Below the pieces are notes generated by a model. That model did no database searches and was not told the origin of the DNA. It was given only the letters and a program-made list of their open reading frames with translations. 43,488 bases of DNA from positions 1 to 43,488 of the forward strand of contig CAIWCC010000153.1 of assembly GCA_903911085.1 (NCBI GenBank), given 5' to 3'. The translations under genes and the position numbers were made by a program. The stretch is from an uncultured Bacteroidales bacterium. Its GTDB lineage: Bacteria > Bacteroidota > Bacteroidia > Bacteroidales > Paludibacteraceae. Shown piece after piece: positions 10,362-18,632 of the stretch; the stretch's first letter is position 1; the number at the start of each line of letters is the position of its first letter.

Positions 10362-11702
10362 CTATGAAAGCATAGTAAGCATAATACCTGCAGCTACCGC
10401 CGAACCAATTACTCCAGCTACATTTGGACCCATAGCATGCATAAGTAAAAAGTTGCTGTTATCTGTTTCTTGACCAACAACTTGCGAAACACGAGCAGCC
10501 ATTGGTACAGCCGAAACACCTGCCGAACCAATCAGCGGATTGATTTTAATTTTTGTGAATAAATTCATAAACTTAGCTAATAAAACTCCACCCGCAGTAC
10601 CTACAGAGAATGCCACAATACCGATTGCCAGAATTTCTAATGTTTTTACGTTCAAAAATGCTGAAGCAGTGGCAGTTGCACCAACAGTAATGCCTAAGAA
10701 TATTGTAGTAATATTCATAAGTTCATTCTGTACAGTCTTGCTTAAACGCTCAACTACGCCACATTCACGCATCAAATTTCCAAGCATTAATGATCCAATT
10801 AGAGGTGCAGCTGGTGGAAGTAATAACGAAATAAATCCAGTTACAAGTACAGGAAAAATGATTTTTTCCTTTGTTGAAACCATGCGTAATTGTTTCATTT
10901 TAATTCCACGTTCTTTTTTTGTAGTCAATAATCTCATAATTGGTGGCTGAATAACAGGTACTAGAGCCATGTAAGAGTATGCTGCTACAGCAATAGGGCC
11001 TAACAAATCGGGTGCCAATTTTGAGGTAAGGAAAATTGCTGTTGGGCCATCGGCACCACCAATTATACCTATAGAAGCAGCTTCGTTGGGCAAAAAACCT
11101 AAACCAATAGCTCCTAAATAAGTAGCGAAAATTCCTAGTTGAGCTGCGGCACCAAGTAATAAACTTTTTGGATTAGCAAGCATTGGACCAAAATCAGTCA
11201 TTGCACCTACTCCAACAAAAATTAAACAAGGATAAATACCCAACTTAACTCCTAAATAGAGATAATCTAACAATCCAGCACCGTTTGCAAATTTACCCCA
11301 ATCGACATGTCCACCAGCAAATAATTCAGGAGTAAATAATCCAGCTCCAGGCAAATTGCTTAAAAACATACCAAAAGCTATGGGCAATAATAACAAAGGT
11401 TCAAATCCCTTTACAATAGCTAAATATAGTAATATGCAGGCTATAAATAACATAATCAGGTCTTTCCATGATAGAAGGGCAAAGCCAGTACTCCTTAAAA
11501 AATTTATAAAACTTTCGGAAATTGTTCCGTCTTTTTCTGTTTTTAAGTTCTCTTTAGCAATGGCAATTTCAGTTGTAGCGTTCGCTACAACTGTTGTATC
11601 AGCTTGTGCAGCTAATTGTACTTGTTTTTGAGCTGAAGTATTGAACGAAATGCCCACAGTCAATACAGCAATTAGCAAGAAAATATATTTTTTTGTTCTC
11701 AT
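10362..11702 (-). CDS. mmdB: Na+-pumping decarboxylase beta subunit (OadB/MmdB type)
   Basis: The membrane subunit that couples decarboxylation of carboxybiotin to Na+ export. It has 446 residues and about ten predicted membrane segments. The family hallmark [16 protein letters not shown] is present, followed by the [13 protein letters not shown] segment. The N-terminus is extended by a signal-like sequence ([16 protein letters not shown] then NTSAQ) and a polar stretch of about 50 residues before the first conserved helix, as in other Bacteroidota copies. It is the last gene of a five-gene operon that supplies alpha, gamma-like and biotin-carrier subunits, so the substrate is most likely methylmalonyl-CoA rather than oxaloacetate or glutaconyl-CoA. 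Confidence 0.93.
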   Translation of the reverse strand: MRTKKYIFLLIAVLTVGISFNTSAQKQVQLAAQADTTVVANATTEIAIAKENLKTEKDGTISESFINFLRSTGFALLSWKDLIMLFIACILLYLAIVKGFEPLLLLPIAFGMFLSNLPGAGLFTPELFAGGHVDWGKFANGAGLLDYLYLGVKLGIYPCLIFVGVGAMTDFGPMLANPKSLLLGAAAQLGIFATYLGAIGLGFLPNEAASIGIIGGADGPTAIFLTSKLAPDLLGPIAVAAYSYMALVPVIQPPIMRLLTTKKERGIKMKQLRMVSTKEKIIFPVLVTGFISLLLPPAAPLIGSLMLGNLMRECGVVERLSKTVQNELMNITTIFLGITVGATATASAFLNVKTLEILAIGIVAFSVGTAGGVLLAKFMNLFTKIKINPLIGSAGVSAVPMAARVSQVVGQETDNSNFLLMHAMGPNVAGVIGSAVAAGIMLTMLS

Positions 11703-11725
11703 TGATTTTTTATTTTACAATCATA

Positions 11726-12466
11726 TTATTCAAGATCAATAAGTTCATCATCTTGCATTACTGTTTGTCCTGGTTGAACATATATAGTTTTTACAGTGCC
11801 ACTTTTTTCTGCTAGAATATTATTTTCCATTTTCATTGATTCTAAAATCAATAATGAATCACCAGAATTAACCGTTTGACCTACAGAAACTAATACTTTA
11901 AAAACACTACCAGGTAACGGTGATTTTATAGTTGAAGCACTATTTGATTTTTGAACCGGTTTTGCTGCTGCAGGAGGTGTTTCAACTACTGGTGCTGGCG
12001 TTGGTTTAGGTGCTGGTGCTGGTGCAGTAGTTGGTGTAACAGCAACTTCACTACCTACGAAATCGACTAAAATATCGTCTTGTAGTACACTTTGCCCTGG
12101 TTGAACACGTACAGTTTTTACAATTGTATCTTCTTCGGCCAAAATGTTGTTTTCCATTTTCATCGATTCCATTGTCAAAAGTACACTTCCGCGTTTAACT
12201 GATTGTCCTGGTTGAACTAATACTTTAATAATTATTCCAGGAAGTGGAGATTTTATTGATTCAGCTGCAATGATACGTGTAGGTGTTGTAATTGGTGTTA
12301 CCTTACCTGCAGGTTTTTTACTTGCAGTAGTTCCCGATTTTTCGTGTTTTTCAATCTCAACGGTAAAAGGAGTACCATTCACTTCAATTTCTGCAACGTT
12401 TTTATCAATTTCATTTATAGAAACTTCGTACAAGCTTTCGTTTATTTTAAATTTGAATTTCTTCAT
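11726..12466 (-). CDS. mmdC: Biotin carrier subunit with two biotinyl domains
   Basis: A 246-residue soluble carrier that moves CO2 on biotin from the alpha subunit to the membrane beta subunit. It has two complete biotinyl domains, at about residues 68-137 and 178-246. Each has the ESMKMEN biotinylation motif, with target lysines at 103 and 212. The domains are joined by a Pro/Ala/Thr-rich flexible linker (about 140-175). Residues 1-40 form a small beta-rich head (KFKFKINESLYEVSINEI). The usual decarboxylase carrier has one biotinyl domain, so this looks like an internal duplication. It lies 5 bp after the OadG-like gene and 23 bp before the beta subunit gene. Confidence 0.92.
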   Translation of the reverse strand: MKKFKFKINESLYEVSINEIDKNVAEIEVNGTPFTVEIEKHEKSGTTASKKPAGKVTPITTPTRIIAAESIKSPLPGIIIKVLVQPGQSVKRGSVLLTMESMKMENNILAEEDTIVKTVRVQPGQSVLQDDILVDFVGSEVAVTPTTAPAPAPKPTPAPVVETPPAAAKPVQKSNSASTIKSPLPGSVFKVLVSVGQTVNSGDSLLILESMKMENNILAEKSGTVKTIYVQPGQTVMQDDELIDLE

Positions 12467-12471
12467 ACTGA

Positions 12472-12849
12472 TTATTTTACTAAATTATTTAATCCATAAA
12501 TTTTTGAACTCCAAGGAGAATAGCGCCTTTCTACAGTTTTGATGGTGATGATATGACTTTCTTCATCGTGTACATCGGAATAGTATAAATGTAGTGCCAT
12601 TGCTATGGCAGCACTATAATCTGCTGAAAGATGACCTTCAATATATTCTATTTCGTTGTTCTCTTCTGGAAAATTATTATTTTGTTCATTTGCTTTTTTT
12701 GGAGTTTTTGGAACACGCACTGTTGGTGCTAGCATTTTTCCAAATCCACTAATTATTAGTACAAGCAAAATTAAAATAACAAAAACCATTACAAAACCAA
12801 AGATTACGACATCGAAGGCACTTGACCAATTGGTTGCTAATATATACAT
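12472..12849 (-). CDS. OadG-like small membrane subunit
   Basis: A 125-residue protein with one N-terminal membrane helix (about residues 14-36, VVIFGFVMVFVILILLVLII) and a soluble tail containing YIEGHLSADYSAAIAMALHLYY. Position, size and topology match the gamma (OadG) or delta subunit, which tethers the alpha and biotin subunits to the membrane beta subunit. The closing segment RRYSPWSSKIYGLNNL is typical of Bacteroidota copies. It lies 12 bp after the alpha subunit gene. Confidence 0.82.
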   Translation of the reverse strand: MYILATNWSSAFDVVIFGFVMVFVILILLVLIISGFGKMLAPTVRVPKTPKKANEQNNNFPEENNEIEYIEGHLSADYSAAIAMALHLYYSDVHDEESHIITIKTVERRYSPWSSKIYGLNNLVK

Positions 12850-12861
12850 AATTGAATTAAA

Positions 12862-14421
12862 TTATAAAGGAATATTAGAATGTTTTTTCAATGGATTAAC
12901 CACCTTTTTGGTTTGCAAAGCTTGGAATGCACGAATTACACGGAAACGTGTATTGCGAGGTTCAATAATATCATCAATATAACCGTAAGATGCAGCTTCA
13001 TAAGGATTTGCAAATTTTTCCTTATACTCGTTTACTTTTGCTGAAATATAGCTTGCTTTTTCTTCTTCATTCTCAATTTTTGATATTGCACGCCCTTCAA
13101 GTACTTCTATTGCACCTGCGGCTCCCATTACTGCAATTTCGGCAGTAGGCCAAGCATAATTGAAGTCGCCTCTAAGTTGTTTTGAACTCATTACATCATG
13201 TGCACCACCATACGATTTACGAATTGTGATTGTAACTTTTGGCACAGTAGCTTCGCCGTATGCAAACATTAACTTTGCACCATGAATAATAATACCAGCA
13301 TACTCTTGTCCAGAACCAGGTAAAAATCCAGGAACATCAACTAAAGTAAGTACAGGAATGTTAAACGCATCACAAAAACGTACAAAACGAGCTGCTTTAC
13401 GCGAAGAATCACAGTCGAGAATACCTGCTAAAAAGTTAGGCTGATTGGCCACAATACCAGTCGAAACTCCATTGAAACGAGCAAATCCACAAATAATATT
13501 ACGTGCATAATCTTTGTGAATTTCCAGAAATTTACCGTCGTCTACTATGCCAGCAATAATTACTTTCATGTCGTAGGGCGAATTTGGATTGTCTGGAATT
13601 ATTTCATTCAACGAATCTTCTAAACGGTTAATTGGGTCTGAGCAATTTTCTATTGGAGCTTCTTCGAGATTATTTTGAGGGAAATATGAAATTAATTCTC
13701 TAATCCGTTGAATTCCTGTTTGTTCGTCGGCTACTCTAAAATGAGAAACTCCCGATTTACGTGCGTGAACATCGGCTCCACCCAAATTCTCAATTGATAT
13801 ATCTTCACCAGTAACCGATTTAACTACCTTTGGACCAGTTACAAACATATAACTATTTTGCTCTGTCATAATTACAAAGTCGGTTAGTGCAGGTGAATAT
13901 ACCGCACCACCAGCGCAAGGACCAAAAATGGCTGAAATTTGTGGAATAACACCTGATGCTAAGATATTACGTTCGAAAATTTCGGCATATCCAGATAAAG
14001 CAGTTACACCTTCTTGAATACGAGCACCACCAGAATCGTTAATCCCAATAATTGGACAACCCATTTTCATGGCCATATCCATTACTTTACATATTTTTAA
14101 CGCCATTGTTTCTGATAATGAACCACCGAAGATTGTAAAATCCTGTGCGAATACATATACACTGCGTCCATCAATTGTTCCGTGACCGATTACTACACCA
14201 TCACCAAGATATTTTTCTTTTTCAAGACCGAAATTATTGCAACGGTGCGTAACAAACATGTCGAGTTCTTCAAAACTACCTTCGTCAAGTAGCATGTGAA
14301 TGCGCTCACGTGCAGTGAACTTTCCTTTCGAATGTTGTGACGCAATTCTTTTTTCACCACCTCCTAATTTCGCTTTCCCGCGCAAATCTATGAGGTTTTT
14401 AACCTTTTCTGTATTTTCCAT
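12862..14421 (-). CDS. mmdA: Methylmalonyl-CoA decarboxylase alpha subunit (carboxyltransferase)
   Basis: The 519-residue carboxyltransferase moves the carboxyl group of methylmalonyl-CoA onto biotin, giving propionyl-CoA. It has both crotonase-like halves of acyl-CoA carboxyltransferases. Visible motifs are the oxyanion/CoA-binding segment INDSGGARIQEGV, the FGPCAGGAVYSPALTDF stretch, and the C-terminal DVPGFLPGSGQEY and RKSYGGAHDVMSSK motifs. Length and sequence also match propionyl-CoA carboxylase beta; the neighbouring Na+-pump beta subunit and biotin carrier, and the lack of a biotin carboxylase, favour a decarboxylase. The epimerase gene upstream supplies its substrate stereoisomer. Confidence 0.95.
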   Translation of the reverse strand: MENTEKVKNLIDLRGKAKLGGGEKRIASQHSKGKFTARERIHMLLDEGSFEELDMFVTHRCNNFGLEKEKYLGDGVVIGHGTIDGRSVYVFAQDFTIFGGSLSETMALKICKVMDMAMKMGCPIIGINDSGGARIQEGVTALSGYAEIFERNILASGVIPQISAIFGPCAGGAVYSPALTDFVIMTEQNSYMFVTGPKVVKSVTGEDISIENLGGADVHARKSGVSHFRVADEQTGIQRIRELISYFPQNNLEEAPIENCSDPINRLEDSLNEIIPDNPNSPYDMKVIIAGIVDDGKFLEIHKDYARNIICGFARFNGVSTGIVANQPNFLAGILDCDSSRKAARFVRFCDAFNIPVLTLVDVPGFLPGSGQEYAGIIIHGAKLMFAYGEATVPKVTITIRKSYGGAHDVMSSKQLRGDFNYAWPTAEIAVMGAAGAIEVLEGRAISKIENEEEKASYISAKVNEYKEKFANPYEAASYGYIDDIIEPRNTRFRVIRAFQALQTKKVVNPLKKHSNIPL

Positions 14422-14504
14422 TTTTGATGAAGTTTTTGGGTTGAGTATTGGTTGGGGATTAAATAATAATTATTAAATTCTTGCCCAATAATCTAATTAA
14501 CTAC

Positions 14505-14915
14505 TTATTTGTTAGGATCTTCACATAATTCAGTTAACACGCCAAAAGTTGATTTGGGATGAAGGAAGGCAATATTTAATCCTTCAGCTCCTTTGCGAGG
14601 AGTTTTGTCAATCAAAGCTACACCACGTTCTGCCGCTAAATCTAATTTTGATTGTAGGCCATCTACTGCAAAAGCAATATGGTGAACGCCTTCGCCTTTT
14701 TTCTCCAGAAATTTTCCAACTGGTCCTTCGGGATCGGTCGATTCTAAAAGTTCAATTTTGGTTTGTCCTACTTTGAAAAAAGCAGTTTTTACTTTTTGCT
14801 CTGGAACTTCTTCCACAGCATAACATGTTAATCCCAATACTTTTTCGTAGTAAGGAATAGCCAATTCGAGGCTTTTTACTGCAATACCTAAATGCTCAAT
14901 GTGAGTTGGTTTCAT
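14505..14915 (-). CDS. mce: Methylmalonyl-CoA epimerase
   Basis: A 136-residue member of the vicinal-oxygen-chelate fold that interconverts (R)- and (S)-methylmalonyl-CoA. It starts THIEHLGIAVKSLELAIPYY with metal ligand His7, has GEGVHHIAFAVD with the second histidine ligand, and ends GVLTELCED with the glutamate ligand. The length matches the family. As first gene of the operon it feeds the decarboxylase, linking the methylmalonyl-CoA mutase pathway from succinate to propionate. Confidence 0.95.
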   Translation of the reverse strand: MKPTHIEHLGIAVKSLELAIPYYEKVLGLTCYAVEEVPEQKVKTAFFKVGQTKIELLESTDPEGPVGKFLEKKGEGVHHIAFAVDGLQSKLDLAAERGVALIDKTPRKGAEGLNIAFLHPKSTFGVLTELCEDPNK

Positions 14916-15035
14916 AAATATAATTTTAATATTTTTGTTATAGATTATTTATCCTTTTTTTCTTCTAAAATTCTAAATATAAATAGTTAAATATATGATG
15001 ATTAGAGAAATTTTTCTTTATTTTTAAATTGAGCA

Positions 15036-15066
15036 CAAAATTACTATAATTATTCTTCATTATCAA
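15036..15066 (-). promoter_or_regulatory. Promoter of the mce-mmd operon
   Basis: On the minus strand TTG (15064-15066), a 20-bp spacer and TAATTTTG (15036-15043) match the Bacteroidota -33/-7 consensus. The predicted start, near 15029, leaves a leader of about 115 nt. The 14916-15369 gap holds only this promoter and the DUF3467 terminator. Confidence 0.6.
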
Positions 15067-15287
15067 CTAAATAGAGAATAATTTTAAATAAATTTTATTG
15101 CATTTGATAATCAGAAAGATAGCATTATTATACAAAAAAAATGCACAAAATGACTTTTTTTGTGCAGTGCAATAAATACCTGAAAAGGCACTTTTCACCA
15201 CATTTAGGCTCGTTTTTTATATTCTTAAGTGAGTAGGTAATAGATTTTGGGCAGTAAATTTTAGTTAGATGCTCAGTAATGAATAAA

Positions 15288-15333
15288 AAAATGTGGAAAA
15301 ATTAAGTAGCAAAACTTAATTCTTCCACATTTT
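15288..15333 (-). terminator. Terminator of the DUF3467 gene
   Basis: A long inverted repeat: AAAATGTGGAA plus AATTAAGT on the left, ACTTAATT plus TTCCACATTTT on the right, one mismatched base pair between the two segments and a 6-nt loop (15308-15313). It lies about 40 bp beyond the DUF3467 stop codon. Confidence 0.8.
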
Positions 15334-15369
15334 AAATTTTATATCAATTTAGATATCGAAATATTTTGA

Positions 15370-15678
15370 TTAGGCTTCACCACCACCAAATCCCATTGGC
15401 ACTGGGGGCATAAATGCATTATCACTAATTTTTATTTTTCCATTTTGTTGCTCAAATTTGGTAATGTTTTCTTGTAGCGCAAAAAGTAGGCGTTTTGCAT
15501 GTTCGGGTGTAAGAATGATACGCGATTTTACATTAGCTTTGGGTGTACCTGGCATTATACGTACAAAATCAACTACAAACTCAGATGTTGAATGAGAAAT
15601 TATAGCCAGATTTGAATATATGCCCTCAGCAATTTCTTCTGACAATTCGATGTTTAATTGGTTGTCTTGGAGTTCCAT
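15370..15678 (-). CDS. DUF3467 family protein
   Basis: A 102-residue soluble protein matching the DUF3467 pattern: the ELSEEIAEGIYSNLAIISHS start, VVDFVRIMPGTPKANVKSRI in the middle, LTPEHAKRLLFALQENI, and a Pro/Gly-rich tail. The family is widespread in Bacteroidota; its role is not established. It is monocistronic between a -7-like box (15728-15735) and a strong terminator. Confidence 0.9.
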   Translation of the reverse strand: MELQDNQLNIELSEEIAEGIYSNLAIISHSTSEFVVDFVRIMPGTPKANVKSRIILTPEHAKRLLFALQENITKFEQQNGKIKISDNAFMPPVPMGFGGGEA

Positions 15679-15727
15679 AAAAAATTTGATATTTTGAAGT
15701 TTTTATTGTTGCATTTTTTTTGTTTTG

Positions 15728-15735
15728 CAAAGGTA
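15728..15735 (-). promoter_or_regulatory. Probable -7 box of the DUF3467 gene
   Basis: Minus-strand TACCTTTG matches TAnnTTTG, 50 bp upstream of the start codon. No good -33 element is visible. Confidence 0.4.
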
Positions 15736-15899
15736 TACAAAGAAATTTACTTTTCGTTATAATCAAACATTTTTTTGTTTTTAAAACTTTGATTGACTTA
15801 GGTGGTGTTATAAACTGTTTATTATTACATCAAAAGAACATTTCAATTATTAACCAATGGATATTCCGAAATTGTGAAAGCCAAATTTGTGAATTATAA

Positions 15900-15930
15900 T
15901 TGTGTATGTGGAAATAATACTTTATTTTTG
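15900..15930 (+). promoter_or_regulatory. Promoter reading toward the tRNA remnant
   Basis: TTG (15900-15902), a 20-bp spacer and TATTTTTG (15923-15930) form a consensus Bacteroidota promoter, about 140 bp before the tRNA half. Of the surrounding 34 nt, 30 match the promoter at 42162-42195 inside the element. The 15679-16205 gap holds this promoter, a hairpin (AACGTTAT/ATAACGTT), the tRNA half and the element's left end. Confidence 0.5.
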
Positions 15931-16069
15931 CCAATCAACAAAAAAAACGTTATTCATAAAATTAAAAATTTTACAAATGTGAAAAATATAACGTTCAATT
16001 GTAATCATAACATTAATTTTGACTGATTTCAATATAGTTATTTTTAACGGATAAATACCTAATTTCAAT

Positions 16070-16099
16070 GCCTCTTTAGCTCAGTTGGTAGAGCAACTC
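16070..16099 (+). tRNA. 5' half of a tRNA gene at the element's left boundary
   Basis: The sequence opens with the acceptor strand GCCTCTT, then TA, D stem GCTC, D loop AGTTGGTA and the closing GAGC: a perfect tRNA 5' half. After about 16095 no anticodon stem, T-arm or acceptor 3' strand follows, so the gene is incomplete here and the anticodon is unknown. It marks the junction between chromosome and integrated element. The 3' half must lie elsewhere, presumably beyond the right end of the element. Confidence 0.75.
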
Positions 16100-16150
16100 A
16101 ATACCAACCACGCCCATATTATCAACTACTTACAAAACAACATAAAACAA

Positions 16151-16181
16151 AAGCGGGTACAATTATACATTGTACCCGCTT
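16151..16181 (-). terminator. Terminator at the left end of the late operon
   Basis: A perfect 13-bp stem (AAGCGGGTACAAT, 16151-16163, apart from its terminal pair) with a 5-nt loop and A/T flanks, 25 bp beyond the stop of the 16206-17090 gene. Confidence 0.8.
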
Positions 16182-16205
16182 ATTATATATTGTATGCAAT
16201 TTTTT

Positions 16206-17090
16206 TTACTTTGCTGCGATTTTACTTTTTGTCCTGTTTATTCCTACACTTTTTTTCTTGTTATTCATAAATGCTGCCATTTCTTTAACGAGGCTATCCA
16301 TTATAGGTAGTATTCGCTTAAAATCAGCGGGAAATAAATATGCTCCATTTTCATACTTCTTTTGTGAGAGAAATGTGTTTTTAATGCCTTTTTTATCTTT
16401 TTTATATCTGATATACTGTTCAAAGGTACGTGCAAATATCTCGTTGCGCCTAAACCAATATTCAGAACCGCCAAACTCTTTTTCTAATCGTATATATGTA
16501 GCTGTTTTATTGCCTGCTTTGTCTTTACATACATCATTTACTACCTGCATAGCCAATTGTCTTAACTTCCCACCTATCGGCTCTATATGAGAACGAACGG
16601 TATCACCACCGCTTAGGGCTGTAAATCCAGTGTTTTGGTCAACGTACATTCCAAAAAAGTAATCGAGGGCGTGACCGTATTCGTGTGCCAAACATCCAAA
16701 TCCTTTTTCTTTTGTAAGGTTGATCATAAATGTCCACGGCTCAAAGTGTGCTAGTGCTTTACTTCGTCCCCTGGCACCAAAAGCAATACCAATAGTGCCA
16801 TCACACCCGATGTTTTTGGTTCCCAGTATTTTTGCCAAATCCTCACAACTTTCGGTTGTAGCTGTCAGAAAATCGTTACGATCATTGTTGTTTACCCAGT
16901 TACCATACTCAAAACCTTTGAGAGAGTATTTATCTATGACCTTAAACTGATCTACCGTTTCGGCTGGTTTATCGGTTGTGTAACTAGCTGAACGTTTTAG
17001 AGGCGTATTTTTCCAATACCTTTGCGCTCTGCCATCTTTTGAAATTTCAGAATTGCTATCTGTAAGTTTTTTATCTATTGATTTTGCCAT
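16206..17090 (-). CDS. LPD1-type zincin-like protein
   Basis: A 294-residue protein dominated by a domain resembling LPD1 of phage and conjugative-element polyvalent proteins. It has GFEYGNWVNNNDRNDF (59-74), TIGIAFGARGRS (99-110), ALAHFEPWTFMINLT (112-126) and the metallopeptidase motif HEYGH (136-140), with Glu217 in RRNEIFARTFEQY as possible third ligand. LPD1 domains are thought to act on host targets after injection with phage DNA; that role is inference here. The tail is lysine-rich. It is the last gene of the late region, so the protein may be packaged in the virion. Confidence 0.72.
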   Translation of the reverse strand: MAKSIDKKLTDSNSEISKDGRAQRYWKNTPLKRSASYTTDKPAETVDQFKVIDKYSLKGFEYGNWVNNNDRNDFLTATTESCEDLAKILGTKNIGCDGTIGIAFGARGRSKALAHFEPWTFMINLTKEKGFGCLAHEYGHALDYFFGMYVDQNTGFTALSGGDTVRSHIEPIGGKLRQLAMQVVNDVCKDKAGNKTATYIRLEKEFGGSEYWFRRNEIFARTFEQYIRYKKDKKGIKNTFLSQKKYENGAYLFPADFKRILPIMDSLVKEMAAFMNNKKKSVGINRTKSKIAAK

Positions 17091-17105
17091 TTATTTCTAA
17101 TATTA

Positions 17106-17135
17106 TTGTATGTATTTAAAAAATATGTATCTTTG
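17106..17135 (+). promoter_or_regulatory. Consensus promoter of a short rightward RNA
   Basis: TTG (17106-17108), a 19-bp spacer and TATCTTTG (17128-17135) match the Bacteroidota consensus perfectly and read opposite to all neighbouring genes. Confidence 0.6.
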
Positions 17136-17140
17136 CAGCC

Positions 17141-17208
17141 TATTAAACAGTCAAACACCTTATTGAGTGCGTATCGCTACAAACTCTGTGTGTTTGACTG
17201 TTTTTTTT
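17141..17208 (+). ncRNA. Predicted 68-nt hairpin RNA
   Basis: Just downstream of the consensus promoter lies a perfect 14-bp inverted repeat (17145-17158 and 17190-17203, AAACAGTCAAACAC) with a 31-nt loop. It runs directly into an eight-T tract, so almost the whole transcript would be the hairpin plus its loop (17159-17189). It holds no coding sequence and is antisense to the late-gene direction, in the 150-bp gap before the LPD1 gene. It could be a regulatory or decoy RNA. Seen on the minus strand the hairpin has only a short T stretch, so it is not simply a terminator of the left-going operon. Confidence 0.5.
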
Positions 17209-17242
17209 ATATTAATTTCGTGATGATAATAGCTATATCGCT

Positions 17243-17476
17243 TTAAATATATCGGGCTAACTCCTTTTCAAGCTTAACCTTACTTATCCTTTTATCTGCT
17301 TTAAGTACTTTGGTCAATGCTTTTTTATAGTTCGCATCTTCATCCGCATCCATCAACTGTAATACTTTACGTGCTGAAGAACTTTTCTTACAAATTTTTA
17401 CCTTTTTCTTTTTCGCTTCTACTCCAAGTCGAGTTTCTTTTGCGCCTAGTTTGGCGATTGGTTTTTTGATTTGCAT
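17243..17476 (-). CDS. Small basic protein, unknown
   Basis: A 77-residue protein rich in lysine (KKKKVKICKKSSSARKVLQ), with an acidic patch MDADEDANYKKAL and a helical end. I use the ATG at 17476; a longer frame reaches back to 17503 but would overlap the preceding gene. No family recognised. Several neighbours are also short and basic, so nucleic-acid binding or genome condensation in the virion is possible. Confidence 0.6.
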   Translation of the reverse strand: MQIKKPIAKLGAKETRLGVEAKKKKVKICKKSSSARKVLQLMDADEDANYKKALTKVLKADKRISKVKLEKELARYI

Positions 17477-17492
17477 AATTGTTAGTTTAGTT

Positions 17493-17696
17493 TTATATTT
17501 CAATAGCCACTACACATCTTTTAAATGTGGAGGATGCTTTCATTTCTTTTTTTACTTTTGTCATTGCACCAATTTTACTTTTGGCAGACACATTTTTAGC
17601 TATCATTGTACGCCCAGAAGTTCTATATATGACATCGTATAACTTATCAAGTTTTATTTTCTTGACGCTTTCTTTTGTTTTTGGTTTGATTGGCAT
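17493..17696 (-). CDS. Small basic protein, unknown
   Basis: A 67-residue protein, highly basic (KPKTKESVKKIKLDKL at the start), with alternating hydrophobic and basic residues suggesting beta strands (DVIYRTSGRTMIAKNVSA). Similar in style to the product of 18438-18632: both have a short basic leader and a segment of the kind TYRIK or VIYRTSG. No family recognised. Confidence 0.6.
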   Translation of the reverse strand: MPIKPKTKESVKKIKLDKLYDVIYRTSGRTMIAKNVSAKSKIGAMTKVKKEMKASSTFKRCVVAIEI

Positions 17697-17705
17697 ATAA
17701 TCAAC

Positions 17706-17927
17706 TTATAAGTTTGATGTTTTTTCTTTTCCGACTCTACTTAATTCGCTCCGACATTCTCTAATTTGAGGAAGAATAGGATCTCCCAAATATAGCCTCC
17801 AACCAAGTTCTTTACATTTTAATAAATCTATCAATAATTCTTCAATCATTTTTTCATACTTATTAATTTGAGTTTTATAGGTAGCTTTCGTTTTGTAGCT
17901 TTTTCCTAAAATTTTTGACGTTATCAT
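17706..17927 (-). CDS. Small helical protein, unknown
   Basis: A 73-residue protein with a basic N-terminus and a coiled-coil-like middle (KYEKMIEELLIDLLKCKEL). No signal or membrane segment. It lies 9 bp upstream of the 17493-17696 gene and 15 bp after the M23 peptidase gene, in the same operon. Function not recognised. Confidence 0.6.
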   Translation of the reverse strand: MITSKILGKSYKTKATYKTQINKYEKMIEELLIDLLKCKELGWRLYLGDPILPQIRECRSELSRVGKEKTSNL

Positions 17928-17942
17928 AGTTTTTGTTTTTCT

Positions 17943-18413
17943 TTAAAATGTAAAAATTGTTTGAGGATCTATTTTTATACCTAGTGGATTAGTAACCGTA
18001 AAATGGAGATGTGGACCTGTGCTTGCGCCTGTGTTTCCTGTTTTGGCTATAGCTTGTCCTTTGGTAACTTTTTGCCCAGCCGTAACAAGTTGTTCGCTAA
18101 GGTGTGCATAACCTGTACGGTAGCCGTTGGTGTGAGTTACTACTACTTGTTTGCCTCCAGTAGCATGAAAATTTACTGTAGTTACTGTGCCATCGGCGGG
18201 ACTAATTACCGCTGTACCAATGGGAGCGGAAATATCAGTGCCGTTGTGCATACTAATAACGCCTGTAATGGGATGGGTGCGCTGTCCGAATTTAGACATT
18301 ACACGCCCTGCGATTGGTGCTATCATACTTTTTTTGATTAAAAAAAAATAACAGATTACGCCTAGCACGCAAAGTATTGCAGTTCCTATTAATAATCTGT
18401 TATTCAAGTTCAT
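17943..18413 (-). CDS. Membrane-anchored M23 peptidoglycan endopeptidase
   Basis: A 156-residue protein with one N-terminal membrane helix (about residues 8-26) followed by a compact LytM/M23 domain. Zinc ligands are visible: His56 and Asp60 in HNGTDISAP and His137 in HLHF, with catalytic His104 in GYAHLS and His135. The domain cleaves peptide cross-links of peptidoglycan. The membrane anchor and the position among virion-type membrane proteins suggest a virion enzyme that opens the wall at entry; the GH24 lysozyme is better suited to release. Confidence 0.9.
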   Translation of the reverse strand: MNLNNRLLIGTAILCVLGVICYFFLIKKSMIAPIAGRVMSKFGQRTHPITGVISMHNGTDISAPIGTAVISPADGTVTTVNFHATGGKQVVVTHTNGYRTGYAHLSEQLVTAGQKVTKGQAIAKTGNTGASTGPHLHFTVTNPLGIKIDPQTIFTF

Positions 18414-18437
18414 AGTTTTGGTTTTAATTCTGTTTCT

Positions 18438-18632
18438 CTATTTGCGTCTACGGATGCGTTTGTGAGTCTTAATGGTAGACCCTTTCAATTCTCTAGCAGC
18501 TTGTTTTACAGCATCTTTTTGTTTAATGCGATAAGTTACTACGGTGATGGTTTTGCTAGTGCTACCACCTGCCACACGGATGCTTTTGGCACGTGCATTG
18601 ATTCTTTTTAGTTTTTCAAGTCCTTTGTTCAT
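18438..18632 (-). CDS. Small basic protein, unknown
   Basis: A 64-residue, very basic protein (ends KTHKRIRRRK) with a beta-like centre (SKTITVVTYRIKQKDAV). Its start overlaps the stop of the upstream spanin-like gene by ATGA, so the two are translationally coupled. Charge and size suggest DNA binding in the virion. No family recognised. Confidence 0.6.
   Translation of the reverse strand: MNKGLEKLKRINARAKSIRVAGGSTSKTITVVTYRIKQKDAVKQAARELKGSTIKTHKRIRRRK

Noticed and set aside
12862-14421. Propionyl-CoA carboxylase beta subunit
   Set aside because: Sequence alone allows it, but no biotin carboxylase gene is present and the operon holds the Na+-pump beta subunit and epimerase.
16070-16150. 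Complete tRNA gene
   Set aside because: Only the acceptor 5' strand and D-arm are present; no anticodon stem, T-arm or 3' acceptor strand follows.
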